This document shows positions 27,135 through 37,813 of a stretch of DNA of 64,000 nt, one piece after another. How positions within the stretch are numbered: the first letter of the stretch is position 1; each line of letters begins with the position of its first letter. Under the pieces are notes generated by a model. The model saw only the letters and a list, made by a program, of their open reading frames with translations, searched no databases and was not told the DNA's origin. The stretch is taken from the NCBI GenBank assembly GCA_963930645.1, contig OZ005662.1, forward strand, positions 81,105,902 through 81,169,901, given 5' to 3'. Both the position numbers and the translations under genes were made by a program. This DNA is from Salticus scenicus (Eukaryota > Arthropoda > Arachnida > Araneae > Salticidae).

Positions 27135-28420
27135 CTATTTTCCAAAGTAATCTCGTCTTCTGCTATTTGAAGATATGAATTCTTCGGCAATCTCTGAAGG
27201 ATTTTTTAAAATATCATCCAAAATATTTTTATGACAGTGTAAGAGCAATAAATGATTTAGTCTAGATTGTGTCATTGTTGACCGAACGTACGTTTTTAGT
27301 CGCCGAAGCGCCGAAAAACATCTTTCTGCGGTGGCAGAAGTCATCGGAACTGTCAAATAAATTCTTAGAAGATTATGAACATCCGGAAGCATGCCTGCGC
27401 GAATTTGCAATGATTGAAAATGCATATGATGTCTTTCATTGATCTAACTTCTGCAATTTCCTTTTTTGAATTATTATCATTATATGTCTTCAGGAGACCT
27501 GGAAGCATTTGTAATTGAACTTTAATTTTTTCGGCATCAATATCTCCGGAATATAACTGTAGTATTCCATTTGAAAGTTGTGAACTTCCCTCTAAATCAA
27601 CGAAACTTGAAATTAAAAGATTTTCAATTTCTTCCAACATAGATAGAGTCTCTTTAGAAAATATTCGACTTAATTCATTAATTACGAGGTCATATGCTTC
27701 AAAAAACAATTGCCTGTAATAATCTCTTACTGTTTCATATTTGTGATTTGTCTCATTTTCTGCATGATCAATGCGTTTAGGAATTTTCCTTTGACGTGGA
27801 AGCGTGGGTTCCAGGTTATGCATTTCTTTTGCAGTCTCACATATTTGGTTGTATACTGAATCAAAATTGTCTCTCTTCTTTTGTAAGGTCTCTTTGACTA
27901 GTGTAATGATTTGAATAGTTTCGCTGGCAGTAACTGCGACTTTTTGCAGTTCTTTCGAACATTGTTCCGTTATTGAAAAAATGTCTAAAGAGACTTGTAA
28001 CCCGAAATAAGAGGAAAATTGTGCCATTAGATTCTGTAAACCATTTGCTCTTCGTCCTGCCTCGGATCTTTCTTCAGAGATATTTGTTAAAACTTCTTCA
28101 AAGACTTCGTAATTGTGTATAATCGAATGTATAGCTTTATTTCTGACGGTCCATCTCGTGACGCAGATCGGTTTTATAGTGGTTATAATTCCGTAATTGA
28201 AGTTTTTTGCAATTTCTTCAAAAAGAGCTGATCTCTTGGGAGAGACTTTAATCAGATTATGAAGATCTGAAGCAATATTTAATGCATTTCTAATAGGTTT
28301 ACATGCAGCAGTAGCATCCTGAAGGCACAACTGCAGTGAATGAGCCGCACAGTGTATAGAAACTGCAGCTGGTACTTCGTTTTTTATCCGTGAGGCAACA
28401 CCATTTAGACGACCAGTCAT
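27135..28420 (-). pseudogene. hAT transposase, middle and C-terminal parts, frameshifted
   Basis: Continuation of the same hAT gene. 27365-28420 (351 residues) contains the RNase H-like core ('CAAHSLQLCLQDA', 'CVTRWTVRNKAI'). 27135-27425 (96 residues), in another frame, has the hAT dimerisation domain ('VPMTSATAERCFSALRRLK'). The frame change lies in about 27365-27425 where the two ORFs overlap. With the upstream stop this gives at least two inactivating lesions, so the copy is dead. Confidence 0.85.
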
Positions 28421-29473
28421 ATTCGAAGCCCCGTCATAAGCTTGGCCCCTGCAATTCTTTACATCCAGCCCACACCGGAGAAGTAGGTCGAAAATTACAG
28501 ACGTTAATGTTTCAGCTGTAGTGTTAGGAACGTCAACAATTCCAATAATATCTTCGTGTATTTCATATTCCGGATTTACTCATCTGATTGCAACGCAAAA
28601 CTGTTCGTGATGAGAAGAGTCCGTCGTTTCATCGGCTATTAAAGCAAACCATTTGGACTGCTGAATGGAACTAACAATTTTTTTGATAAGTCTGTTGTAC
28701 ATACATTGCAACAACTCATTTACAATATCGTGTGATAAATATTTTTTATTGTCCAGGAACTTAAGTATTTCAGGATCATCTTCACACCTAACTTTTAGCA
28801 ACTGTATTAAGTTGCTTTCTAATTCATCGTGGCCCCTTAGAACTAGACCTTGTCTTGCCAAATATCCTACAGATGTAATAATTTTTAAGAACACCTTCTT
28901 TCTCACAATCTGTTCTTCTCGGTGTTGGTCACTTAGCATTGAATGTACATTTACTGGACTTTTAAACGTATTCATAGCCATTACACTGGTTAAATGGCAG
29001 GTTGACTTTTCATGATTTCGGAAAGTTTCCGTGGCTCTTTTCCAAGCTGTAAATCCGGTTGAAATGAATGCTAAATCACTTTTTGTTGTTTTTAGAGAAG
29101 AATGAAAATTACTCCACTGGCAAATAAAACAAAATGCAGCTTTTCGATTTTTGCAAAAAGATATCCATTTAAAGTCATCAAACCATTTCTTTTGAACAGT
29201 TCTTGAACGATTAGAATCCTTTTTAATAGTGGATGTGTAATCAAACTCTAGAGGCTGATAGGCGACACTTCGTACCGATTTCTCTTGTTCGTTGCATACT
29301 GGGCACATACAAGGTTCAGCATTTGCAGTTTTTGTAAAATTCGTGTTATCTTCATCTCTACGAGGATCATCATTGTTTTTATAAAGTACAGTTTCTTTTT
29401 CTAAATTTGGAATCGGGGAGTTTAAAGACACTTTAAAATATGACTCGATTTTTTGCCGTTTTCTGGAACTCAT
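28420..29473 (-). pseudogene. hAT transposase (ZMYM1-like), N-terminal half with premature stop
   Basis: Transposase of the hAT class related to the proteins often annotated 'zinc finger MYM-type protein 1-like'. The first ORF (28580-29473, 297 residues) begins with a real ATG and has a TTF-type zinc-binding region around residues 95-170 ('FCFICQWS', 'HEKSTCHL') followed by the start of the DUF4371 region ('WFALIADETTDSS'). It ends at a TGA at 28580-28582. The downstream sequence stays in the same frame and resumes the family pattern, so a single nonsense change interrupts the gene. Confidence 0.85.
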
Positions 29474-30106
29474 TTTTATAGGTGAAAAAAATAAATATGT
29501 AGTTTAATTAACCAAAATGCGTTTTCAGATGGAGCACAGGAAAAGCGTCTTCCTCGTTCTCTCCCTAGATTTGTGACTGAGACCATAGAAGCCACTGAAG
29601 GAGAGAGGGGAATTGTCACCCCAAAAATACGGACATAAGAATAGTCGTCTCTGAAAGGGGAGGGGGCGGGAGCACATTCAGCGGCTAAATTCTACTTTAC
29701 CTCATCCCCCGAGGCGCGAGTGGCTGAGACTGTAGTAATGGGTATTGCACTTCTCACCTGAAAATTCATATAGAACAAGGAATATAATACAACACACAGA
29801 TTAATGGGGATTCCGGGAAACTTGTTAGCAATCCCTGCTTTCCAGAGAGTAAAGAAAACTGGCTTACTAATCCTTTTTCTGCCGTCACCAGCCCCCCCGC
29901 ACACACACTGTTATCCTTTCAGGAATGTCGTATCTAAAGGGAAATAGATTGCAACAGCTATTATAAGCGGCAACCAGAGAGTTATCCTGCTATGTAACTC
30001 TTCACCTTCTTTTATTATCAAGTCAGGTCAGAAAAGATACAGTATAAAAGAAAAAAAGACAAAACTATTGCCCGTGCCCGGGCAGTTCCGCCGCCCCTAT
30101 GAGTAA

Positions 30107-30470
30107 ATTAAAACTTTTTATAAGAATTTTCTGATAGTTAAAATCTGCTAAGTTGGCAACTATAACTTGAGTACAAAATCGGAGTTTCCAAATTTTATAA
30201 TTTATTCCAAGCACTTTTAGCCACGCCTTCTTTTCGCACTAGAATATTTATATTACCATACTTGCCAACCATCTCATTAATAGATGTAAAATTGTAAACG
30301 CCTTTTTTTTAGCACCATTTAATCTTTAGAGTAATTCTCTTCAAATGTTATCACGATTAAATAAGAATAAAATTACTATAAAAAATGACAGGTGTGGGCA
30401 AAAGGCGGGTACTAAAAATTTTACGCTGCATAATGAGTTGGCTGGCACGTAACGTACGTAATAGGTTTAC
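30107..30470. mobile_element. Short MITE fragments of the GCGGGGCT family
   Basis: The motifs 'atacttgccaaccatctcat' (30258), 'cgcctttttttt' (30300), 'gacaggtgtgggcaaaaggc' (30388) and 'tgagttggctggcacg' (30431) form inverted pairs. They resemble the inner boxes of the elements at 15717-15915 and 24881-26377. At least one diverged copy is present, and a second half-copy starts near 30215 ('agccacgccttcttttcgca'). Confidence 0.6.
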
Positions 30471-30840
30471 CGGAAAGTTCTGTCGGTTTGAATATAAATG
30501 CTAACATCGGATTTATCTTATTTATTATTTAAGATATTCTTGGCTAAATAGTTATACTGTAATTGGTAAAGTGCCATATAAAAGGTTTTGAGGAAAAATG
30601 ATCAGGTGTCTTTTTATTCATTCAAACGGAGAGTATTTTCTGGTAGACCTAATAGAAGAATTTCCTCCAGAGCGTGACAATGATTGAATAAGCGGAAATC
30701 GTTCTAAAATTTACCAGTATGAAAAAAAGACGGGGCTTAGAATGCTCTGGAAAAAATTATTAAACTTCGCAACTCTGCAAAATATTAAAGCTATTCGATT
30801 TTTAATTTATTTCAGGAAAGCGACATTAAATGAATATACA

Positions 30841-30914
30841 GTCTGTCAAAAAATTAAATGAACAATAAACCTTTTTCAGAATTCATAAAGAATAATTCTA
30901 ATTTTTTGACAGAC
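30841..30914. repeat. 74-bp inverted repeat at the host/viral boundary
   Basis: Perfect 16-bp arms GTCTGTCAAAAAATTA and TAATTTTTTGACAGAC flank a 42-bp loop. It may be a miniature transposable element. It lies in the zone where host-type repeats give way to the AT-rich island, but I cannot show that it marks the junction. Confidence 0.7.
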
Positions 30915-31228
30915 AAAAAAGGAAACATTAAAAATATTATTTTTACGTTAAAATCAAGGATATTGTTTTTCTAAATTGTAAACATTTTGCAAATCTGAGA
31001 CTATGTTTCAATGATAACTATTTTTTATGTCAGAAAAGAAATAGCGAAATTTCAAATTTCAAATTTTTAAGCTTTTTAAAGATTATAAAAGATTCTGTCC
31101 AAGAAGTAGATGTTTTCATTTTTTAAAGATTAATCAATAATGAATTACTAATTAATTAGTGATTAATTAATAATTAATAATTAATTAATTTTCAAAAAAT
31201 GGTGTGTGTGGAACTTTTTTTTCTATAA
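30915..31228. other. Boundary zone, AT-rich, no gene
   Basis: No coding sequence. It contains the palindrome-like run 'aattaattagtgattaatta' near 31150, similar in style to 'attaattaataattaattaa' near 63427. The base composition shifts here to the more AT-rich state of the island. Confidence 0.4.
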
Positions 31229-32383
31229 TTATATAATATATCTAAAAAAATTTCTATTAATAATTTTTATCAATGTTAATTCATTATCTTCAAGTTTATA
31301 TAATTCACTCATCCAAGTAATTTCACCATGATTTAATATAAAACCTTCATTTTGACAGTATCTATCAGATACTATTTGAAATCGAGGTACACATTTACAT
31401 AAATGACACCATTCTCTAGGATTTTGAATAAGAAATGGTAAGTATTCACAAGAGGGATGGGGCAGTATATAAGAAATTTTTTTTATTTCGCACGTCACAT
31501 TATAAAAATAGAGCCGTATACATTTCGTACACATCTTGAAGAGACAATTATCTTTGAAAAATACATAATAAATAATATTAAAATTATTAGGACAACTATA
31601 AAAAAAGTCATAGAATGTGTAAAATATTGTAATATCTATTTTTAAAACTATAGAATCTTTTATGTTAAAAACAAAATCTCTTTTTGAAAAGGATTCAATC
31701 AAATTTATATAATTAAATTCATTGTTAGCGATTTCTTTTAATAAGCCAGTCATTTTATCCACTATCGGTATCGTTATGTATTGGTGACTCTTTCTGATAA
31801 CTTGTAAAAAAATAGATTTGGGTAAATAAAGCGCCAAGCGTTCAACGTCGTGAAAATCTGGAAAATAAGTCAAAATTTTCGAAAAACACAAGTCTTGTAA
31901 CGAAGGAAAATCAAATACAACGTAACAATAAAACCTTTTTTCAACGAAAAACTCTGAAATATATGAAAGTAAGATATCATACTCTAAAGGTTGTATTTTT
32001 AAACCGAAACCGAACGTTTTCAATTTATTTATATTAATGTTTTTAAATGAAACGATAACAAAATGAATATGATCTTTTCTGTCACCGCCGCAAAACCATT
32101 CGGGATATTTTAATATATAAAAATAAGATATATTTTTACAAACTTCTCGAAATTTTTCAAATGCTGACTTGTGTAAAATTATATGATAGTGATATTTTTT
32201 ATAATTTCTTATTTTTGTTATTTTTCCCCAACATTGATCTAGAAAAAAACGAATATATGATTTTTCATTATTAGTAAAAGTCAGGGGGCACTCAAAACTT
32301 TCAGAATACTCATCGATAATTATTTTTGGACTCTCATGATTAATATGAATTACGGATTTAATAGAAAATTGAGTTGTATCCAT
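31229..32383 (-). CDS. HUH-like, zinc-motif protein of the viral island
   Basis: A 384-residue protein with a genuine ATG; no named family is certain. Residues 103-111 (KDHIHFVIV) have the hydrophobic-H-x-H-hydrophobic form of an HUH nickase motif, and Y141 in 'LLSYISE' lies 36 residues downstream where a catalytic Tyr could be. A second 'HYHIILH' is at 65-71. The C-terminal third has a Cys set ('CTKCIRLYF' ... 'WCHLCKCVPRFQI') that may bind zinc. A paralogue with the same C-terminal pattern lies at 61618-62640, near the other end of the island. The HUH reading would imply ssDNA cutting, as in Rep proteins, but this is inference from short motifs. Confidence 0.6.
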   Translation of the reverse strand: MDTTQFSIKSVIHINHESPKIIIDEYSESFECPLTFTNNEKSYIRFFLDQCWGKITKIRNYKKYHYHIILHKSAFEKFREVCKNISYFYILKYPEWFCGGDRKDHIHFVIVSFKNININKLKTFGFGLKIQPLEYDILLSYISEFFVEKRFYCYVVFDFPSLQDLCFSKILTYFPDFHDVERLALYLPKSIFLQVIRKSHQYITIPIVDKMTGLLKEIANNEFNYINLIESFSKRDFVFNIKDSIVLKIDITIFYTFYDFFYSCPNNFNIIYYVFFKDNCLFKMCTKCIRLYFYNVTCEIKKISYILPHPSCEYLPFLIQNPREWCHLCKCVPRFQIVSDRYCQNEGFILNHGEITWMSELYKLEDNELTLIKIINRNFFRYII

Positions 32384-32568
32384 AATATATATTTATATAT
32401 GATTAACACAAATCATTTATAAATTGTATCGATTCTTGAAACGACAGTAAACTTATTAATAGAGAAATTAATATTTAAAGTATAATATTAATTTTCCGAA
32501 TATATACTTTTTTCATAAGAATATTTTAATTTCTTAATTAAAAAAAAAAAAAAAAGAAAAGAAGAGAA

Positions 32569-32874
32569 ATGACTAAACCTACAAAAATACCTTTATTATA
32601 TGCTTATGATACATTAAATAAAACGAATCGTGGATATAATCAACCTCAAGATGAAATTAAATATAATGAATTAATGGAACATACCGATGGCGATAAATTG
32701 CTAATTCCAATAAATAATCTCAGACAGTATTTCGCTGATGATAAAACTTTTAAAGAATATAAAGAAAATATACATGTTTCTAATTCTTATTGGAATGTTG
32801 TTCTAAAAATGTCTAAAAAACTTAAAATTAAAAAGAGTGTCGATAGTAAATATGCCAAACGTTTTATAACTTAA
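32569..32874 (+). CDS. Small hypothetical protein, 101 residues
   Basis: Intact ORF with an ATG after a purine-rich leader, lying between the divergent gene at 31229-32383 and the 288-bp array. It is charged and Lys-rich toward the C-terminus ('MSKKLKIKKSVDSKYAKRF'), with no membrane segment or Cys motif. I do not recognise it. The intact frame and codon use like its neighbours argue that it is real. Confidence 0.6.
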   Translation: MTKPTKIPLLYAYDTLNKTNRGYNQPQDEIKYNELMEHTDGDKLLIPINNLRQYFADDKTFKEYKENIHVSNSYWNVVLKMSKKLKIKKSVDSKYAKRFIT

Positions 32875-32892
32875 AATAAAGCTTTTTTTTTT

Positions 32893-35484
32893 CGAAATTG
32901 CAATTTCGCTATTTAATTATCCGATAAATTTCAAATTAAATTTTTTTCTATATCAGAGTCCATCAAGCTATTTTACAAAATTAGCATTTAAATTTTAACA
33001 TTTAATTAAATAGCGAAATTTCAATTTTAAAATTTTCAAAAATTAAATTTTCATATTTAATTATGCGCTAAAATTCAAATTAAATTTTTTTCTATATAAG
33101 TGTGAATTATACTCTTTTATAAAAAATAGCATTTGAATTTTTAACATTTAATTAGCGAAATTTGAATTTTAAATTTTTTTCGAAATTGCAATTTCGCTAT
33201 TTAATTATCCGATAAATTTCAAATTAAATTTTTTTCTATATCAGAGTCCATCAAGCTATTTTACAAAATTAGCATTTAAATTTTAACATTTAATTAAATA
33301 GCGAAATTTCAATTTTAAAATTTTCAAAAATTAAATTTTCATATTTAATTATGCGCTAAAATTCAAATTAAATTTTTTTCTATATAAGTGTGAATTATAC
33401 TCTTTTATAAAAAATAGCATTTGAATTTTTAACATTTAATTAGCGAAATTTGAATTTTAAATTTTTTTCGAAATTGCAATTTCGCTATTTAATTATCCGA
33501 TAAATTTCAAATTAAATTTTTTTCTATATCAGAGTCCATCAAGCTATTTTACAAAATTAGCATTTAAATTTTAACATTTAATTAAAAAGCGAAATTTCAA
33601 TTTTAAAATTTTCAAAAATTAAATTTTCATATTTAATTATGCGCTAAAATTCAAATTAAATTTTTTTCTATATAAGTGTGAATTATACTCTTTTATAAAA
33701 AATAGTATTTGAATTTTTAACATTTAATTAGCGAAATTTGAATTTTTAATTTTTTTCGAAATTGCAATTTCGCTATTTAATTATCCGATAAATTTCAAAT
33801 TAAATTTTTTTCTATATCAGAGTCCATCAAGCTATTTTACAAAATTAGCATTTAAATTTTAACATTTAATTAAATAGCGAAATTTCAATTTTAAAATTTT
33901 CAAAAATTAAATTTTTATATTTAATTATGCGCTAAAATTCAAATTAAATTTTTTTCTATATAAGTGTGGATTATACTCTTTTATAAAAAATAGCATTTGA
34001 ATTTTTACATTTAATTAGCGAAATTTGAATTTTAAATTTTTTTCGAAATTGCAATTTCGCTATTTAATTATCCGATAAATTTCAAATTAAATTTTTTTCT
34101 ATATCAGAGTCCATCAAGCTATTTTACAAAATTAGCATTTAAATTTTAACATTTAATTAAATAGCGAAATTTCAATTTTAAAATTTTCAAAAATTAAATT
34201 TTCATATTTAATTATGCGCTAAAATTCAAATTAAATTTTTTTCTATATAAGTGTGAATTATACTCTTTTATAAAAAATAGCATTTGAATTTTTAACATTT
34301 AATTAGCGAAATTTGAATTTTAAATTTTTTTCGAAATTGCAATTTCGCTATTTAATTATCCGATAAATTTCAAATTAAATTTTTTTTCTATATCAGAGTC
34401 CATCAAGCTATTTTACAAAATTAGCATTTAAATTTTAACATTTAATTAAATAGCGAAATTTCAATTTTAAAATTTTCAAAAATTAAATTTTCATATTTAA
34501 TTATGCGCTAAAATTCAAATTAAATTTTTTTCTATATAAGTGTGAATTATACTCTTTTATAAAAAATAGCATTTGAATTTTTAACATTTAATTAGCGAAA
34601 TTTGAATTTTAAATTTTTTTCGAAATTGCAATTTCGCTATTTAATTATCCGATAAATTTCAAATTAAATTTTTTTCTATATCAGAGTCCATCAAGCTATT
34701 TTACAAAATTAGCATTTAAATTTTAACATTTAATTGAATAGCGAAATTTCAATTTTAAAATTTTCAAAAATTAAATTTTCATATTTATTTATGCGCTAAA
34801 ATTCAAATTAAATTTTTTTCTATATAAGTGTGAATTATACTCTTTTATAAAAAATAGCATTTGAATTTTTAACATTTAATTAGCGAAATTTGAATTTTAA
34901 ATTTTTTTCGAAATTGCAATTTCGCTATTTAATTATCCGATAAATTTCAAATTAAATTTTTTTCTATATCAGAGTCCATCAAGCTATTTTACAAAATTAG
35001 CATTTAAATTTTAACATTTAATTAAATAGCGAAATTTCAATTTTAAAATTTTCAAAAATTAAATTTTCATATTTAATTATGCGCTAAAATTCAAATTAAA
35101 TTTTTTTCTATATAAGTGTGAATTATACTCTTTTATAAAAAATAGCATTTGAATTTTTAACATTTAATTAGCAAAATTTGAATTTTAAATTTTTTTCGAA
35201 ATTGCAATTTCGCTATTTAATTATCCGATAAATTTCAAATTAAATTTTTTTCTATATCAGAGTCCATCAAGCTATTTTACAAAATTAGCATTTAAATTTT
35301 AACATTTAATTAAATAGCGAAATTTCAATTTTCAAATTTTCAAAAATGCAATTTCGCTATTTAATTATGCGCTAAAATTCAAATTAATATTTTTTCTATA
35401 TCAGAGTCCATCAAGCTATTTTAGAAAATTAGCATTTAAATTTTAACATTTAATTAAATAGCGAAATTTCAAATTTAAAATTTT
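32893..35484. repeat. 288-bp tandem array, nine units, hr-like
   Basis: Units start at the perfect palindrome CGAAATTGCAATTTCG at 32893, 33181, 33469, 33757, 34044, 34332, 34621, 34909 and 35197. Spacing is 287-289 bp with very few substitutions. A degenerate partial unit follows to about 35550. Each unit also contains two related half-units beginning 'ttaattatccgataaattt' and 'ttaattatgcgctaaaatt'. No ORF crosses the array. Arrays of AT-rich units with palindromes serve as hrs (replication origins/enhancers) in baculoviruses and related viruses; that role here is inference. Near identity of the units suggests recent amplification or gene conversion. Confidence 0.95.
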
Positions 35485-35549
35485 CAAAAATTAAATTTTC
35501 ATATTTAATTGAGTGTTAAAATTCATATGTTATTTTTGTAAAATAGCTT

Positions 35550-35904
35550 GGATATAGAAATATATATATATAATTTGAATTTTAACAGTGCTGTGTGAAT
35601 GATTCTCTGGAATGGATCAATAATTGTTTACAAATTTAATGGAATATGTACAGGAACTAAATACGATGTAATTTTTAAAAATGTAGCTCTTAGAACTTTA
35701 AAAGTGATACTTTAAAAAAGTTATTCATTTAAATTGAATATGAGAATAAATCAAGAATGTAAAGATAAATTTTATTACATTATACATTATATTAATATAT
35801 ACATCATTAACATTAACACATTACGTATATACATTAACACAAAAAATATATACAATTAGAACAATATTTTGCAAATTAAAAAATATATTCTCATTATTGA
35901 AAAT
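35550..35904. other. Spacer without gene
   Basis: AT-rich sequence between the array and the 3' end of the F-box-like gene, including repeated 'tatacattaacac' stretches near 35785-35845. No supportable ORF. Confidence 0.4.
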
Positions 35905-36693
35905 TTAATAAATTTCTAAAAAGGGGCCCCTGTCATGATAATAAGTTTCTTTTATTATATTTTTAACATTTGCTGCTCTAAAATTAATTTGTATTTCTTT
36001 GGCCCAAGAATTTTTTATGCTATATACATATTGTTCATTTTTAATACAATCTTGACAGTCTTCATTTATGCATTCAATACTCAGTCCTCTTTGGTAATAT
36101 GGCCGTATTAAATAATGGTTCTCATATGGATCGTAAGAATTTTTTAACACAATATTGTTTTTGAAATTGTACATCTTATTGTCCCAGTATAATACTTTTT
36201 TCTCATGATCGATTGTTAACATATCACAAGAAGGCAAGAGATAATATGTTAAATTTTCAATATCTTCAATGGGAAGATATTTTTCGAGGAAATCATCCTT
36301 GAAGAATGAAATTGTGTCTTCCCATTTTAATTCTTCTTCTGATGCACTTTCAATTGATTTTCTCATAGTGCCAATATATGGAACATTCCAATATTTATCA
36401 TCGGGATAACATGGCTGATAATTTCTAAAATATCTCATGCATATCGACATTTTTTTATTGTCGAAAAAAACATATAATGGTTGATTGTTTTGCTTTATAT
36501 ACCAACCTTTTCTAACAAATTCTGTAAGTTTTATAAACTTACGTTCTAATAGAGTCCATGCAGAAGGGTTTGATGTTAAATCCTCCATTTCAGGCATTTT
36601 GACAAGCGTATTTATTTTATCAGAAAACTCAAAATATTTTTTGAATATGTTGAATTTCACATCGAAAGGAAGTTTTAAAAATGGAAAACTCAT
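35905..36693 (-). CDS. F-box-like family protein, 262 residues
   Basis: The start is the ATG at 36693 ('MSFPFLKLP'); an upstream extension lacks an ATG. Residues 4-40 ('LKLPFDVKFNIFKKYFEF') look like a diverged F-box, a helical domain that binds Skp1 in ubiquitin ligases. 'KGWYIKQNNQPLYVFFDNKK' then matches the 'GWYLDNRNNACYISVDEK' block of the proteins at 53068 and 56382. The C-terminal part has Cys pairs ('CINEDCQDC'). A TATAAAAG box lies 38 bp before the ATG on this strand. Member of a four-locus family in the island. The F-box call rests on pattern only. Confidence 0.65.
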   Translation of the reverse strand: MSFPFLKLPFDVKFNIFKKYFEFSDKINTLVKMPEMEDLTSNPSAWTLLERKFIKLTEFVRKGWYIKQNNQPLYVFFDNKKMSICMRYFRNYQPCYPDDKYWNVPYIGTMRKSIESASEEELKWEDTISFFKDDFLEKYLPIEDIENLTYYLLPSCDMLTIDHEKKVLYWDNKMYNFKNNIVLKNSYDPYENHYLIRPYYQRGLSIECINEDCQDCIKNEQYVYSIKNSWAKEIQINFRAANVKNIIKETYYHDRGPFLEIY

Positions 36694-36730
36694 ATTTACT
36701 TTTTCGATACAAGACAAAGGCAAATACTCC

Positions 36731-36738
36731 CTTTTATA
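36731..36738 (-). promoter_or_regulatory. TATA box for 35905-36693
   Basis: TATAAAAG on the minus strand, 38 bp before the ATG at 36693. The distance matches TATA boxes of other genes in the island. Confidence 0.6.
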
Positions 36739-36884
36739 TTGGCAAAAAGAAAGAAATAAAAAAACGGATCATGTTAATCTATTATGTCACCTGTTTTTTG
36801 TACGCAAAATAATTGTTTATTTTAAATATGGCCGTCACATTTTTTATCTTTTAAAACTGTTTTGTCATGAGATATAAATTAAGC

Positions 36885-37110
36885 AAAATTAATTAAAATC
36901 CTTCATTATTTATATAGTTATTATAAATGATTATATTTGTATATAATACTCTTTTTTATTAAAATATGTTGTGTATATTATATATATTATATATTTATTT
37001 CTTTAATAAAAATGTTCAAAATTAAATGTCTTATTATTTTTTTAAATTTTCAAACAAATCATTTATAGAAATTTCAAATAGAATAAAATTGAATTTGAAT
37101 TTTAGCGAAT
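36885..37110 (+). repeat. Dispersed repeat, second copy at 40425-40670
   Basis: 'tccttcattatttatatag', 'aatgattatatttgtatata' and 'aatgtcttattattttttt' reappear in the same order at 40425-40670. Both copies sit next to an F-box-like gene and are followed by hr-like sequence, so a block of flanking DNA was duplicated. Non-coding. Confidence 0.75.
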
Positions 37111-37211
37111 TTCATTGAATACCTGCAATTGTATAATTTAATTTCTTAAACAACTTTCAGATATTTAATTATATTTCTGTTTCATCATACAATTCAAAAA
37201 TTAGAATAATC

Positions 37212-37400
37212 TTACAGGTAGATTTTTTTGAATAACTGGAGACGTTCCACAGTAAATTCTACATGGTTTAAAGCATTAATAAAAAATGTTGTAAAAACTA
37301 GCCACCTTGAATAAGTCTTTCTGTTATTACTTTTTAATATGACCATGACTATTTCTATCAATCTATCATTTTGCGTTTTTACCAATTTATAATGTTCCAT
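37212..37400 (-). CDS. Possible small protein, 62 residues
   Basis: ORF from the ATG at 37400 with a hydrophobic middle ('WLVFTTFFINALNHVEF'). Not recognised and without a clear promoter. It may be chance or a remnant; it is listed because it lies in an otherwise empty gap in a gene-dense region. Confidence 0.25.
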   Translation of the reverse strand: MEHYKLVKTQNDRLIEIVMVILKSNNRKTYSRWLVFTTFFINALNHVEFTVERLQLFKKIYL

Positions 37401-37429
37401 TTCGACCTGCAATTATCCTTGAATTTTAA

Positions 37430-37520
37430 CATTTTATTATGTAGCAAAATTTCAGATTTTAAAATTTCAAAATTGAAATTTAGCTAAATAATTAAATATT
37501 AAAATTAAAATTATATTTTA
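37430..37520. repeat. hr-like degenerate unit
   Basis: 'tttaacattttattatgtag' and 'aaatttagctaaataattaa' are degenerate versions of the half-units in the 288-bp array. Similar material occurs at 40665-40870 and 44985-45790. Confidence 0.6.
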
Positions 37521-37529
37521 TTCTATTTA

Positions 37530-37642
37530 TTCAGAAACTCAGTTTGTCTCATAGATTTCAAATTAAAAATATAGATAATATATGTGCTGAAATGCTTGTG
37601 GAATTCTTTTCCAAAATGACATGTTTAAAACAATACAATGGA
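37530..37642 (+). pseudogene. Fragment of the methyltransferase gene
   Basis: 'cagaaactcagtttg', 'ctcatagatttcaaatt', 'taatatatgtgctgaaatgc' and 'aaaacaatacaatgga' match 59169-59302, the SAM-binding motif I region of the methyltransferase at 58603-59715, with small deletions that destroy the frame. A dead fragment about 21 kb from the intact gene. Confidence 0.85.
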
Positions 37643-37813
37643 CGTTATTATTAAAAAATCACTCTTCAATATTCTTAAAAAAGGATTTTATTTAATAGAC
37701 ATGGGACAGGTTTGAACAATACATACAACAAGCAAAATGTTTACAATCTAGAAAAATAATATCCTTATAATTTTAACTTAAAAAAGATCGTTTCCTTTTC
37801 TTGGTCTGTATAA

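Larger units (their letters stand above)
26381..30098 (-). mobile_element. hAT element, degenerate
   Basis: Terminal inverted repeats AGGGGCGGCGGAAC lie at 26381-26394 and, reverse complemented, at 30085-30098. Between them, on the minus strand, is a hAT transposase gene in broken pieces. I could not find a clean 8-bp target duplication (left flank 'aagtatac', right flank 'atgagtaa'). The left end abuts the MITE at 24881-26377 almost directly. Confidence 0.85.

Noticed and set aside
32893..35484. CRISPR array
   Set aside because: Units are 288 bp and identical throughout with no unique spacers; the sequence is eukaryotic/viral in style.
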